A DNA stretch of 64,000 nucleotides from Larimichthys crocea (lineage: Eukaryota; Chordata; Actinopteri; Sciaenidae), in contig NC_040018.1 in assembly GCF_000972845.2 (NCBI RefSeq), positions 6,929,035 through 6,993,034 of the forward strand. Reading direction: 5' to 3'. Position 1 is the stretch's first letter; each line of letters begins with the position of its first letter. The notes beneath the pieces were generated by a model that saw nothing but the letters and a program-made list of their open reading frames with translations, did not search any database and had not been told where the DNA came from. Positions 53,385 through 64,000 of the stretch are shown here, one piece after another. The translations under genes were made by a program, and so were the position numbers.

Positions 53385-53692
53385 GTAGGTTAATGGATGT
53401 CACAGCACGAAGACGACTTTTTTTTTTTTTTTTGAAGCGTTAACTGATTGAATCCATCGATTTAATAATGATTATAGCATCGTTATCGGTTCAAAAATCA
53501 AACGGACAAACTGCCGAGCTAATGTTAGCATCCTGCTAGCTCCCCCTCCGGCTGGTCCTGGCGATGTAAACAAGCCTCCCTCCCTCTCTGCCATTTTGTC
53601 CGCTTTCAAAGCAAACCGCACACGTCCTGTGCGCCTCGGTAACGTCAGCTCGTACAGCTGGAAGCGTGTGGTCGGTTTGTTTCTGAACTCAC

Positions 53693-53770
53693 AGTGTGAA
53701 GGTTGCAGCGCTGCCATCTTCAGCTTCCTCTCCCTCTCTCTTGACAGTTTGCATGTGAAACCAATCTTTT
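53693..53770 (-). other. ppip5k1: Candidate ppip5k1 untranslated first exon
   Basis: The - strand reads AAGATGGCAGCGCTGCAACC (a YY1-type TSS-proximal motif), then CTTCACACT and a GTGAGT donor at 53692. Inverted CCAAT boxes lie 30-160 bases upstream. The 5' boundary is a guess. If joined to the acceptor at 47508, the ATG in the YY1 motif gives an eight-residue uORF that ends exactly at the junction (CAC T|GA). Confidence 0.35.
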
Positions 53771-53915
53771 TTTCCAGGGTGTTCAAAGTCTAAATCAACC
53801 AATGGGAAAGGAGAACGACTCCGTGGAGGCGTGACACTAAAATCACGGGCCAATCAGCAACGACCTGAAGACCCCAGCCGCAGTATAAAAGCCTGAAGAG
53901 AGGAGCGGCCTCTAG
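53771..53915. promoter_or_regulatory. ppip5k1: Candidate bidirectional promoter
   Basis: CCAAT boxes on the + strand at 53799-53803 and 53850-53854, usable by NF-Y in either direction, plus a TATAAAA at 53884-53890 facing +. For - strand transcription they sit at typical distance from the YY1-like site near 53725. A divergent + transcript would begin near 53915, but no gene follows it. Confidence 0.4.
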
Positions 53916-53998
53916 CGGTCAGAACTGGGAACAGCTGTTTTCATGGAAATGCGTCATCACTATAACGCAGATGGGACAAATCTGATACATGATGACTA

Positions 53999-54407
53999 GT
54001 GATGGGAAGTTCGAGTTCTTTTTAGGGAGTCAGATCATTTGACTCGCCAAGAAGAGTCGGCTCTTTCAGCTCCCAAAATGGCTCTTCATTTTTATCACTT
54101 ATACCTTTAATAATTCAGCCAGATTTAGCGCTGGTTTGACTTATGATTTGTATGTGTACACATATATCGTGTGATGGGAAGTTCGAGTTCTTTTTAGGGA
54201 GTCAGATCATTTGACTCGCCAAGAAGAGTCGGCTCTTTCAGCTCCCAAAATGGCTCTTCATTTTTACCACTTATACCTTTAATAATTCAGCCAGATTTAG
54301 CGCTGGTTTGACTTATGATTTGTACGTGTAAACATATATCGTGTGATGGGAAGTTCGAGTTCTTTTTAGGGAGTCAGATCATTTGACTCACCAAGAAGAG
54401 TCGGCTC
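53999..54407. repeat. 172-bp tandem repeat, 2.4 copies
   Basis: Units start at 53999, 54171 and 54343 (exact 172-bp period) with few differences. Each unit starts GTGATGGGAAGTTCGAGTTC, the wording of a common teleost hAT terminal repeat. The third copy stops at 54407, next to a SINE. Confidence 0.92.
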
Positions 54408-54419
54408 AACTGGGAATTT

Positions 54420-54722
54420 TTTTTTTCACTCAATTTTTTTTAATTTTATTTACATGCATTTTTAACCCCAAACACATATACAGTACAAGTACAAGGCTCG
54501 TAGACATGCAAATGTGGGGAGAGAGATGGTGGAGTGATGGGCAGCCAGCCAGACCGGCGCCCTGCGAGCAGTTGGGTGGGTTTGGTGTCTTGCTCAAGGG
54601 CATCTCGGCAGGGCCCAGGAGGTGAGCTGGCACCTCTCCAGCTACCAGTCCACCTTCCATATTTTCGGTCACCCTTCGGTTCCCAAGCAAAGTCTCAATG
54701 GACTGAGCTACTGCCACTCTTG
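54420..54722 (-). mobile_element. tRNA-derived SINE
   Basis: On the - strand it begins AGTGGCAGTAGCTCAGTCCA (tRNA-like A box), continues TTGGGAACCGAAGGGTGACC, and has the conserved body word CCTTGAGCAAGGCA-like (here CTTGAGCAAGACACC). It ends in an A-rich tail near 54420. This is a known style of teleost SINE, not a functional tRNA gene. No TSD was found. Confidence 0.65.
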
Positions 54723-54732
54723 TAACAGAGTA

Positions 54733-54797
54733 TTTCTACACTGTAGTATTGCTACTTTTACTCAAGTAAAAGATTTAAACACTTCCTCCACCACTGT
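54733..54797. mobile_element. MITE end fragment
   Basis: AGTATTTCTACACTG, ACTTTTACTCAAGTAAAAG and CTTCCTCCACCACTGTG are the terminal words of the same common teleost MITE type noted at 20250-20380. Fragment only. Confidence 0.45.
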
Positions 54798-55959
54798 GCT
54801 ATAGCATTATACATCAGGAGCGAGCATTACTATTGCTAAAAAAGTCCCTCCAGCAACTACAACCACTACCACTGCTGGAACACTTCATTGATTGTATGTA
54901 TTGCATAAATCCAACAACAGGAAGTTGTGGTGTGGCACTCCTACTCAAACTCAGCATTTTTTAAAAGGTGACCCAGCCCTGCAGAGCAAACCTGCCTACC
55001 AGCTTCTGCTGATGTAAGTGCCAACATTGACGTCAGTGTGTTGGTCTGTTTGACCGTTACATACCTCTGTATGTGTGTGTGTGTGTGTGTGTGCAGGCCA
55101 GATGGGGCAGCTGCTGCTGCTACTGCTGTGAACTTTGCAGGGTCATAGTGGGCCGCTACATACAGCTCATGAAAATAATAAAAAATTTAGAAAACAGAAG
55201 TGTGCAAAATAAGGCTCTTCTATACTCACAGTGTGAACTGGAGAAAATATACCAAATGCAGAAATATTTGGCAGAATGTTGTTATTTTAAAACAATAAAC
55301 TAATTTACACTAAAAGTCAAATATGGAGTCTGAAACAGAGATTTTCAGTCAGATTCATCATCTTCACCACCTACAGCTCCTGTCACAAAGACCCTCTGTG
55401 ATCCTCATATGGCCCACCTTTGGCTGTCAATACAGCCGCGTTGCTGCTTAAACTGTCCAAATGATAAATGTGCACAGCAGCCATGTGGATGAGAAAAACC
55501 CTGAGCTTACAGGTTAAGGTGTGGCATGTGGAAATTTCCACAGAAGGGTGAAGTAAGTGCTAGAAATTCCTCTATGTGTGCACCAGTGTTTACCAGATCA
55601 GGAGCGATCTTGATATTAAAGGATATGTTTGGTGTTATCAATAAATCCCATGAAAAGACCAAAACTAACAATGAACTGAACTCAGTGAGAACTATTTTCT
55701 GTTTATAAAGCCGTTAGTTTGTCATTGTTGCCCAAAAACTAATAACATAGTGACGCTGTTGCACAAGCTGACGTGATTTTTAATTACGACGAACGTGGAC
55801 ACTGCTGTTTATGTATTTTTGAGTCTGTCCATACAAATCCGCAGCTGAAAATAGTCCAGCACGAATGCTGTATTTACTCCTGTTGAAATGATGTTTGCTA
55901 AAAACAACAGTGGTCAGCTGTTTTGGTAAATTATTTATCCTTTATTTAGAGACTGCACA

Positions 55960-56456
55960 GACGATGACAGAAACCGTTACTACTTCTTCGTCTCAACTCA
56001 TCCAAAACTCTGCTGCCAGTATTTTGACTCGAGCAAAGAAACATGATCACATCACACCTATTCTGGCTCACTTACACTGACTACCGGCTGTCTACATAGT
56101 GGATTTAAAGATTTTTGTGATTACTTTTGATGCCCTGAGAGGCCTTGCATCATGTTATTTAGTTGGACTTCTACAGTGTCCTATGTCCCCTCTTGTTCCC
56201 TGAGTTCCTCGGATGTGTCACTCCAGTCCAACTATGTACACAAAGGTGACAGAGCCTTTGCAGTTAGAGCTGCCTGAGGAGATCAGAGTCTGATCTTCTC
56301 TAGCTGATCTTTTTATGTTCTATGTCACATTTTATTCCAGTTTTTATTGATGTATTTCTTTTATTGTTGTTGTGGTTTGTTTTATTGTAAAGCACTTTGT
56401 AACTGTGTTTTGAAAGGTGCTATATAACTAAAGTTTATTATTTTTATTGTCATTAT
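55960..56456 (+). mobile_element. L2-like LINE 3' fragment
   Basis: A broken frame with SSQLIQNSAASILTRAKKHD and HITPILAHLH is the C-terminal reverse-transcriptase region of L2-type LINEs. It continues with FDALRGLAS-like words and ends in the usual AAAGCACTTTGTAACTGTG / GTGCTATATAAC tail. 5' truncated and inactive. Confidence 0.65.
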
Positions 56457-57269
56457 TGATAAAGAGCTTCTCAGAAATGATTTTTTCAGATTTTAGGAAC
56501 ATACTAACAGATGTCTGCTCAACGGATCTGATCAACAATAGAGTTGTGCTGTTGTCTAACAACAAATATGTATGTGACAGTTCTTGCGTCAGTATGTCGT
56601 GATCATGTATTGAAACACTGTAAGCAAACTTCACTAAAATTCATACTCAGGTTCGACACATTGATCTTTGTTTGACCTCATCACATATTAAGCATTTACA
56701 AATATTGCCTTCATACCAGAGAAGTCACGTGTAATCTTTGCCTCTGCAAACAAAACCGCCCACAGAGGGTGTAAATTATAACAGTTACTCAAGAAATTCC
56801 ATTTATCAAGGAGCTACAGTGGCTTTAAGTTATTTTAACACTACATGTGAACATGTCCTGTTTGACCCAGCGTAGAGTGTCAGAAAGCCACATAAAACAC
56901 GTACAAGACTCCTTTCATGGGGCGAGAGCACGTGTCATAACACCCGAGCAGTTATGCGAGTAATGCAGCGATTAATGACTCCGGGTGTCAGGTAAATGCA
57001 CGCCGGCAGTGGTCTGGTTGTCGGTGGACGATGTCTTTTATCAGCTGTGTTTTCCAGCTCTGCTCAGCGAGAAGAAAGTCTGCTCTGTTGTCCGTCCAAA
57101 GGAAACAGTGTTCGGTCAGAAACACGCCGAACGAGTCTTCAAGCGTTCATTCTTTTTGACAGAGAAGAGTCGACGTGTACGAACATGTACAGACAGTAAC
57201 TGCACTACAGGAGCCATCAGCTGGTTGTAAAACAAGAAATGCTTGGTCATCAGGTTCTTCTCTTCCATC

Positions 57270-58412
57270 CTCCTTTCCTTTCTCATTTTATTTGCTGATG
57301 ATACTAGTTTGTTTTTTTCTCATAGAGATCCCAATGTAATTGTAAAAGTGGTCAATAAGGAACTGAAAAGAATTTCCAACTGGTTTAAAATCAATAAACT
57401 GTCACTAAACATTAAGAAAACAAATTTCATTCTGTTTAGACACAACCTCAAGAATCACACTAAGAACATAAGAGTTTTGATTGATAATGTTTTAATTTCT
57501 AATGTTAAATCAACTCGTTTTCTTGGAAACCTCATATCTCTCTAATTACATCTAAAATCGCAAAAAATATTGGAATTATTGGGAAAATCCGGCATCTTCT
57601 AAATACAAAAGTTTCCCTGAATCTATATTATTCTATGATTTATCCTTTTTTAAGTTACTACAACATTGCTTGGGCTAGTACCCATCAAACTAAACTGCAA
57701 AAACGTGCAGTGAGAATCACGGCTCTTTCTCCTCCAAGAACCTATACTTTACCTTTGTTTCATAAATTTGGTATTCTTAATATTTATCAGATTAATTACT
57801 TCCAGATTGCTCAGTTTGTATATTGTTCTTTAAACAAAACACTTCCCTCCTTGTTTGACAATTTATTTTCTGCAAACAATCAATTTCATAATTTCTCAAC
57901 TCGTAAAGCCTATCAGCTTCGGCCCCCACAATCGAGAACTGTTTCATCACAATTTAAGATTTCCTACAGAGGTTCCAAGATATGGAATTCACTTCCTCCT
58001 CACTTTCTTAAACTCTCTCAACCAGCTTTTAAAAAATCTGTTAAACGTATGTTGTGTAATCAAGAAATGAAAGTTCCGTTTTAATTTTTATAACACCTTG
58101 ATGTGTGTATATCCTGGATCTATGTGTTCAGCTGTGTTTTATTTTTTATTTTTTTGAAGTTGTCCTTAGTGTGTATGTCCTGTATAATACAGTAGCTTGC
58201 ATTCTTATTCATACCCTGTAATTGTTTCAGGAGGTTCTCTTGACAAGCCCCTTGAGGGTTTTTTCGGACCTCCTTGCATGTCCGCTGTGCATAATATCCT
58301 TTTGCTGTTTGTTTGTTTTTGAGTTTTTTCTTTTTCTTGTTTGTTTTATCTTTTATGGATAATGTAATTAATTATGTGCTAAATAAATCAAATCAAATCA
58401 AATCAAATCAAA
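57270..58412 (+). mobile_element. Non-LTR retrotransposon (LINE), 5' truncated, frameshifted
   Basis: Two frames make up the end of a reverse transcriptase. 57285-57545 has the active-site FADDTSLFFSH motif and WFKINKLSLNIKKTNFILF. 57544-58084 has YYSMIYPFLSYYNIAWAST to RGSKIWNSLPPHFLKLS and a stop. A small deletion near 57530-57545 separates them. The 3' end is a (ATCAA)n run (58383-58412). Everything upstream of the FADD region is missing. Inactive. Confidence 0.85.
58383..58412. repeat. (ATCAA)n LINE tail
   Basis: Pentamer repeat at the 3' end of the LINE fragment, of the kind made during target-primed reverse transcription. Confidence 0.85.
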
Positions 58413-61400
58413 GTTTAGTGGCAAAGTTTTAAAGTTTTGTGTTGCTTTCCTCTTGATTTTTATCCTATAAAATCCACGATGCCTCCACCTTTCCACAATA
58501 ATAATGTAAATGTTCAAAAGTTTCACGTGCAGCAGGAATCAGGAGCTTGTTTCGGACCTCCTGTACAAGGTGAAGCTGCAGATTCAGTTCTGTTCTTGCA
58601 CACAGCAGCTATTCATATGTGCAAGGCAAGAAAAAATAAACACACACTGCTTTTAACAAATGTTCTCCTGAGAGGTTCCTAACAAAATCCTTTCAGCGGC
58701 GGAGAGAGCAGACTTCCTGACTGCAGCTTCTCGTCTCTGGGAAGTTTGAAATGGAAGTTACATGAAGTCCATCAGCTTGAAAAATCATCGTCTATACACA
58801 GCAGACAGAACAATGAACAATGACACACTTTCAGTCAGTACCTGCAACAGCAGGCCAAATATTGTGAATTCAACGTGAATTAACAAAGAATTTTATAGCT
58901 CAGTGTTTCAGCCGTGAAGGATTCATCATTTTTTAATTTTTAATTTTTAATTTTGACAAAGAAAATTTAATAAAAGTTTGCTTTAGACCTGGCGGAGGCT
59001 CATTTGCCAAAAATATAAAACCTTAAACAGTTGGACAACATTGTGCAGAAAATCTCTTTTTTATTCACAGTTTTGGAGTGACCTTATTTGAACTGACAGC
59101 TTATCTTAGCATATAAATTAGAAGCAATGGGAAACAGTTATCATGGCTCTGTCCAAAGTTTAAAAATCCACCCATACTAACGTGTCTTCACTTCCCCAGC
59201 AAGCCCTGTCTACTAATTAGTGTCAATGGGAAAAACTCATGAGCTTCTTTAGCTTTAGACTTAATCATTTTAGGGGGTTATGATCTACCTGGGGGTACAG
59301 AAAAAGAGTAATAACTATTGATGAAGTCATTAATAAATAATGAATTGTTAATAGTTTGCTCAGTGGCTCATTCAAGGTTCATTAAGAACAACACACGAAG
59401 AAAGAGGTCAGTATTAACAGATATTTATCAGGTAATTGTTACTAAATAATTCATTAATGTAGTATCTCCAGTCTGCTCTCTCTCTATCTGATGTAGTCCT
59501 TAATTTAATTTAGATGTTGTCCCTGATTGGTTCTCACAAGTTTCCTAACAAACTTTGAGTTCTGTATGTATTGTAAAGTGTTTGTAGTGTGACTATTCTT
59601 GCAGTATAACCTTTGACAGTGTTTCTGTTATTACACCTTATTCAATTAATTTGTTCACAAACACTAAAAAAACAGCACATGCTTCAGGTGATGTTCTCAA
59701 AACTCTTCATACAATCTTAAAAATCACACACCGGTGTCCAAAAAAGAACCTGAAGAAACAAAGACTCCTCACTGAAGCAAAAGCAAACAACAACCTTCAG
59801 TGTTCATTACTGTACTCCTTATCTTGCAGCTCTCAGACAGCAGCCATGTTCACACAGCCTTTGCTGTGTGAAAGGAGCTTATGAATAAAGGGAAATGTCT
59901 GCCGATCCCAGAGGATTTAACTGAAACGCTGTCATTGATCCATCACTGTGGCTCTCTTCAGCTCCATCTGTGTGGATCAACACTGAATACAGAACCAAAG
60001 GCACAAATCCTACCTGCCTGAAACAACCTCATCTGACACATCTTCATCTTAAAAGCCGTTATTCCTATGTCATTGCAAAACAGTCCAGCTTTGTTGATGG
60101 GCTACCAAGGTGGAGCTCGAGAAATTACATTTTGTTTAGTTTGTCTGACAATTTAGTCATTAAGCCCGACCCTGCGTCCAGTATAAATAGCACAGTTTGT
60201 CGGCACACCCTGACCCCAAAAACTCTGGACAAATATTCCGAAAGTGGAAAAATCTAAACATTGCAGAGAAAATATAGAACAATGGCTGACACATTCTCAC
60301 CATACAGGAACAGCGAGCACAGCCGTAGTCCCCCCACCTCCCTCCATCACCACTACCACCACCACCTCTTTGAAGCCTGGTCCAGGTGGTTCAGTTACTG
60401 TACGCTATTCAGATTTTATTCCAGGGAGACCGACCCACAGAGAACAAGTCCAACTCTATACCTCCTAAATGTAGCATTCTCCCCATTCCTGCAGAGTGAA
60501 ATGTGCCTACACAGTGTTCATGTTAAATAATGTTTTGATCAATCACTAGGCTCTGCCGAGGAGCATCAGGCTGTCATAACGTAATCTTATGACATCTGAC
60601 CCAATGAAGGATGGTCCCAGTTTCAAGCTGTTAGTCCTGAGACCTGACAAATATCTGTAAAACACTAAAATGTCCCTGGCAGAACTCTCTGACAGAATGT
60701 CACAAGAGATTAGTCAGTCGTTTCTAAAAAGAGGAGACTTGCTCATTCCTCGTAAAGTACCCGGCAATGAAATACCAGTTTGAGGGGTTGAAAATAATGT
60801 CACACTAACCTTTAAGTGGCCTTTAACTCCTGCTCTCAAAGAGCAGATACTTGGAGGCTTGACCTGGCTTCATATCTAGTACCTATCTGTCTGTTCAGGA
60901 CTTCTGGCTTGACAGGCAGTATCATTTTAATGCCATGATTCATGCAGATTATCCACTAATCTTACAAATAGTTATAGTACTCTACTACAACTGCCATGAT
61001 GCCTATCGCCAACTGATGCCATGCAAGCTGTGCAGCTGTGAAACATACCTGAAAGTCCTGAAAATATTCCCTCACAAGCCCTTTGACTATGTCTGGTGTT
61101 TGAAGTGTGCTCCAAGCATCCAGAGAAACCACTTTTTTCAGGCTTTCTGTACTGAGCTGTCACTTATCTCATTTCTTTCTAGGCAGCTTGAACCTCTGGA
61201 AGACATATAGGCCTAAACTGTCCTACATCAAGAGAAAAAAAGATCCTTCCTGCCCTTCGCCAGGATCTAGCAATAACTTGCCTCCTACATGTGACTCTTT
61301 TAAACTCTGAAAAAAGGCATGAATCCATTCACTGGGAGACCGGTACAATGAAGGCACCCTCTGCTTACAGAGTAAATACAGATTAGAGCAGTATAAGACA

Positions 61401-61929
61401 GTATAAGAGAATATCTGCACAAATTTTGAGACCCTCAGATGCCACCAGCTCTCATCATGCTCAGAAAAAATAATATCTCACATATACATGATATGATCAA
61501 ACCAGTTGATTGCACTCACACTCACAGACACAACTCCACAGCTTTTCTCTATGTCCCAAAGTAAAGACCTATAGTACGTATATGAATATAGTAAGGACCA
61601 TGTGCTATTATTCTAGAGATGATAGGTTAGGAGAGGTTTTGTTATAAAAAATAGGATTATACTGGGGTTCAGATGTTTTAACTCTTATAGTGTGTGTGTG
61701 TGTGTGTGCGTCCTGTCTTTTGCATGTCTCGCATACTTCCCTTAGTTGGCTTCTGATTTACTGAGGCTGACAGAGAGACAATTATAAATCAGTAGTATAA
61801 GGACAGAAGAGACAGGTTAGGGGAGTACCATTAAATACAATGAAACTGATCATATGTATATCCTCTCTCCTCCTGGAGCTAATCCCAGCTAACATTGGGT
61901 AAAAGGTGGGGTACAAGTCATCAGTTCAA
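58413..61929. other. No gene recognised
   Basis: Frames in this stretch (for example 60935-61210) show no family motif. The sequence is AT-rich and mostly unique-looking, with a TG run near 61690-61709. Confidence 0.5.
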
Positions 61930-62102
61930 CACACAGTTCAGACAAACAACCATTCACACTCATGTTCACACCTACAGGCAATTTAGTCCGCATGTATTTG
62001 GACTATGGAAGAGTATCTGAAGAGAACCCACACAGACATAGGGAGAATATGTAAACTTGACTCAGAAAAGCCCAACCCTGTAAGGGGTTTTGAACCAGGA
62101 AC
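61930..62102. mobile_element. Old dispersed teleost repeat
   Basis: CATTCACACTCATGTTCACA, CCTACAGGCAATTTAG, TTTGGACTATGG and TTTTGAACCAGGAACCT match, with decay, the very common fish repeat 'CATTCACACCTACGGGCAAT ... GAACCAGGAACC'. Ends directly at a TA microsatellite. Confidence 0.5.
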
Positions 62103-62104
62103 CT

Positions 62105-62156
<52 letters not shown>

Positions 62157-62167
62157 ATATATATATG
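62103..62167. repeat. (TA)n microsatellite
   Basis: Long TA run with two one-unit interruptions. Confidence 0.92.
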
Positions 62168-63229
62168 TAGTGTAATAGTGCGCTGTTGGAGTGTTACTGT
62201 CATTATGTGCCACTTAAACTCAACCCAGACCCATTATAAGCTAAGTGGGGGGTTCATTTGTAACCGTAGCAACAACATTTTTAGGCGTGTGAATACTGAT
62301 GTTGTGTGATTGCGACTGAAAGAGCAGCTTTGTCTCTTTTTTTCTTTTCAGGAGTGAAAGCAAGCGGCCGTGATACTCCCAAATGTTTAGGGAGCCCATT
62401 AAAGAGCCGAGAGGTGACGGCAGGACAACAGAACAGAGGATCATGTTCAACGTTTTTAGTCATAAATCTTGTGTCACTCTCTTATAGGAACAGAAGGGCG
62501 TCATTTAATAATTTAATACCGCACAGAGCAATAAAGTTATTATAAGCTCAGTAATGAGAACAGATAATATGAGCTCCTTTATGAATACAGTTCAGTCTTA
62601 TGTCGTGATTTGGAAAATAAGTCTAATTATTCAAAAGATGACCTCCATCAACCAATTAGGTGGAACAACACACACCCTCCTACCTCCACCTCTCTTTCCT
62701 ACCTCGCCCCCCATCAGATGAGTAAAGTGAACCAGATAGTCTTTCAAAATAAAAGTATTTGCCTGTTCTGAAAATATGTACAAAAAATGACAGACTATAC
62801 AAACAATGACAACAATTTATTGTCATTTTCTGCTAATATTGATAATCTTCATTTAGTGTACTTTTCAAGGTAACAGTGTTACCAAGGACATATTTGTTGG
62901 TTGTTTAGACTGTTAGTTTCTCTGACTTGGGGTCCTGAAAGTGTATCAGTAGTTCGAAGACACTCACTCATGTCACCTCAATTATGTTTATCAACTCTAT
63001 TTATGTGAGTAGCATGTATTTAAATTCATTTTAAATCACAAACAACACTTAATTTGGATGCAGGCTTTTCCCATGAGCCTAACAATTCTTACAAAAAATC
63101 ATGTAAACGTCTGCACTGACTGTCTAACTGTGATTAGAGCAACAGTTTGCTTTTATTTTGAAAGCAGTAATCAGAGCTCTCTCAGACTTTCTTGTGAGCA
63201 GCTTGACAAGAGGTTTTTTTTTTCCTCTG

Positions 63230-63440
63230 AGGTTCGAAGCCTGACCCGGTCCCAGTCTCTTTCCTCTGCACACAGCCGAGCATCCTGAGCTCTCTGCTGC
63301 TGCTGCTGCTGCTCATTGGGACTTTTAAACTCACAACCTGGAGCTCAGCTGACCCACAAATACACCACTGAGGAAGAGGAAGAGTTTGACTTTGACAGGA
63401 GTGGAGGTATTTCTACAACAGGTGGGCCATGTACTTTTTA
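63230..63440 (+). other. Possible untranslated first exon, low support
   Basis: A comparatively GC-rich patch with a (CTG)n run (63290-63312) followed by GAGGAAGAGGAAGAG and donor-like GGAG|GTATTT and ACAG|GTGGGC. Could be a 5' exon of an unseen + gene. No protein evidence. Confidence 0.15.
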
Positions 63441-63987
63441 TACTTTTTTTAATTGTTTGGTTTTGTTATGAAGAAATGTACTAGGCTACTTTTTATCTGT
63501 TAGATTTGCACTGTCCATGTGTTTGTTACTAAAACTTATTTTTCCTCAATATATCACGATATAATTCACATCCTTGTGATATTATAAGCTGGATAAGGCG
63601 AGTTCAGATTTATTTAAACTATTGTGCCTCCTTGCGTACGCTTATGGATTCATATTCCATCACCTCTATTTGTGATCAACATGGATTTTCCTTTCTAAAA
63701 GAGGAATTAAGGGACTGTGCTTTGTGTTTTTCACTTTGAACTTGACTTTTTAAAAATGTAATGGACAATCAACATCTTTGTATCATATCTGCATAAATTC
63801 ATACCTGTATAACACAACCTATGAAAAAAACAAACTAGAATAAAAATGATTAAAATGTGGTTAAATAATTGAACTACAACCATATCTGTCATTAATTTTA
63901 CTTGATACTGGAGCAACAATGTGCTAAAATTATATAAAAACATGACATTATAGTACTATAGACTACTAGAAATATATCAGAAAGTCT

Positions 63988-64000
63988 GTATAACTCACCT
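63988..64000 (-). other. Splice donor at window edge
   Basis: The last bases read AGGTGAGTTATAC on the - strand, a near-perfect 5' splice site. It suggests that an exon of a - strand gene, or a further upstream ppip5k1 exon, begins just beyond the window. Confidence 0.3.

Larger units (their letters stand above)
47508..53692 (-). other. ppip5k1: Probable ppip5k1 5' UTR intron, repeat-rich
   Basis: No protein gene recognised. Holds two hAT elements with 8-bp TSDs (48119-48308, 49395-50040), two diverged copies of another dispersed repeat (47821-47946, 50392-50554), a hAT-terminus-like stretch near 52540-52600, a TG/TA satellite (52680-53235) and a CGTTACAT array (53354-53384). Confidence 0.5.

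Noticed and set aside
53472..53786. A 104-codon - strand frame from the presumed promoter
   Set aside because: Passes through the likely donor at 53692 and has no conserved motif; CpG-rich DNA favours chance frames.
54530..54722. tRNA gene
   Set aside because: The A-box-like start is followed by SINE body and an A-rich tail, and no cloverleaf closes; called a SINE.
57243..58084. Cellular gene with a reverse-transcriptase domain
   Set aside because: Frame is broken, the 5' part is missing and the end is a LINE-type pentamer tail.
1..64000. CRISPR arrays, operons, prophage or integrated virus genes
   Set aside because: The window is vertebrate genomic DNA with introns; no such structures were seen.

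Overview
The window looks like a piece of a teleost fish nuclear genome. Genes have GT-AG introns, the two recognisable proteins are vertebrate-type, microsatellites are dense, and there are hAT-type MITEs, LINE tails and a tRNA-derived SINE of kinds common in percomorph-like fish. There are no prokaryotic operons, CRISPR arrays or phage genes.

Two protein-coding genes lie tail to tail. On the + strand, map1a (microtubule-associated protein 1A) occupies about 6.67-19.1 kb. Five coding exons are present, including one giant exon of nearly 7 kb, followed by the MAP1A light-chain exons and a 2.9 kb 3' UTR. The first coding exon(s) of the long isoform are not found and probably lie before the window. 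On the - strand, ppip5k1 (diphosphoinositol pentakisphosphate kinase) runs from its start codon at 47104 to its stop at 25417. It has 27 constitutive coding exons, two further exons matching the mammalian protein (34078-34203, 32203-32265), and two more in-frame exons that I do not recognise from mammalian PPIP5Ks (29686-29745, 28862-29041). Its 3' UTR probably ends near 22.6 kb. Its promoter and first untranslated exon are probably near 53.7-53.9 kb. MAP1A and PPIP5K1 are also neighbours in mammals, which supports both identifications.

Region by region: 1-6671 is map1a 5' intron or upstream DNA with a candidate RFX X-box/CCAAT module. 6672-19085 is map1a. 19086-22590 is intergenic, with LINE tails, a MITE fragment and a scrambled TA-rich satellite. 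22590-47507 is ppip5k1, including a 684-bp hAT-derived element close to a 3' splice site. 47508-53692 is a probable 5' UTR intron full of hAT MITEs and satellites. 53693-53900 is a CpG-rich, possibly bidirectional promoter. 53900-64000 has no recognised gene; it holds a 172-bp tandem repeat, a SINE, two LINE remnants and, at the very edge, a possible splice donor of a neighbouring - strand gene.

The two proteins act separately: MAP1A binds and stabilises neuronal microtubules, while PPIP5K1 makes inositol pyrophosphates (InsP8/1-InsP7). I see no functional link beyond conserved adjacency.
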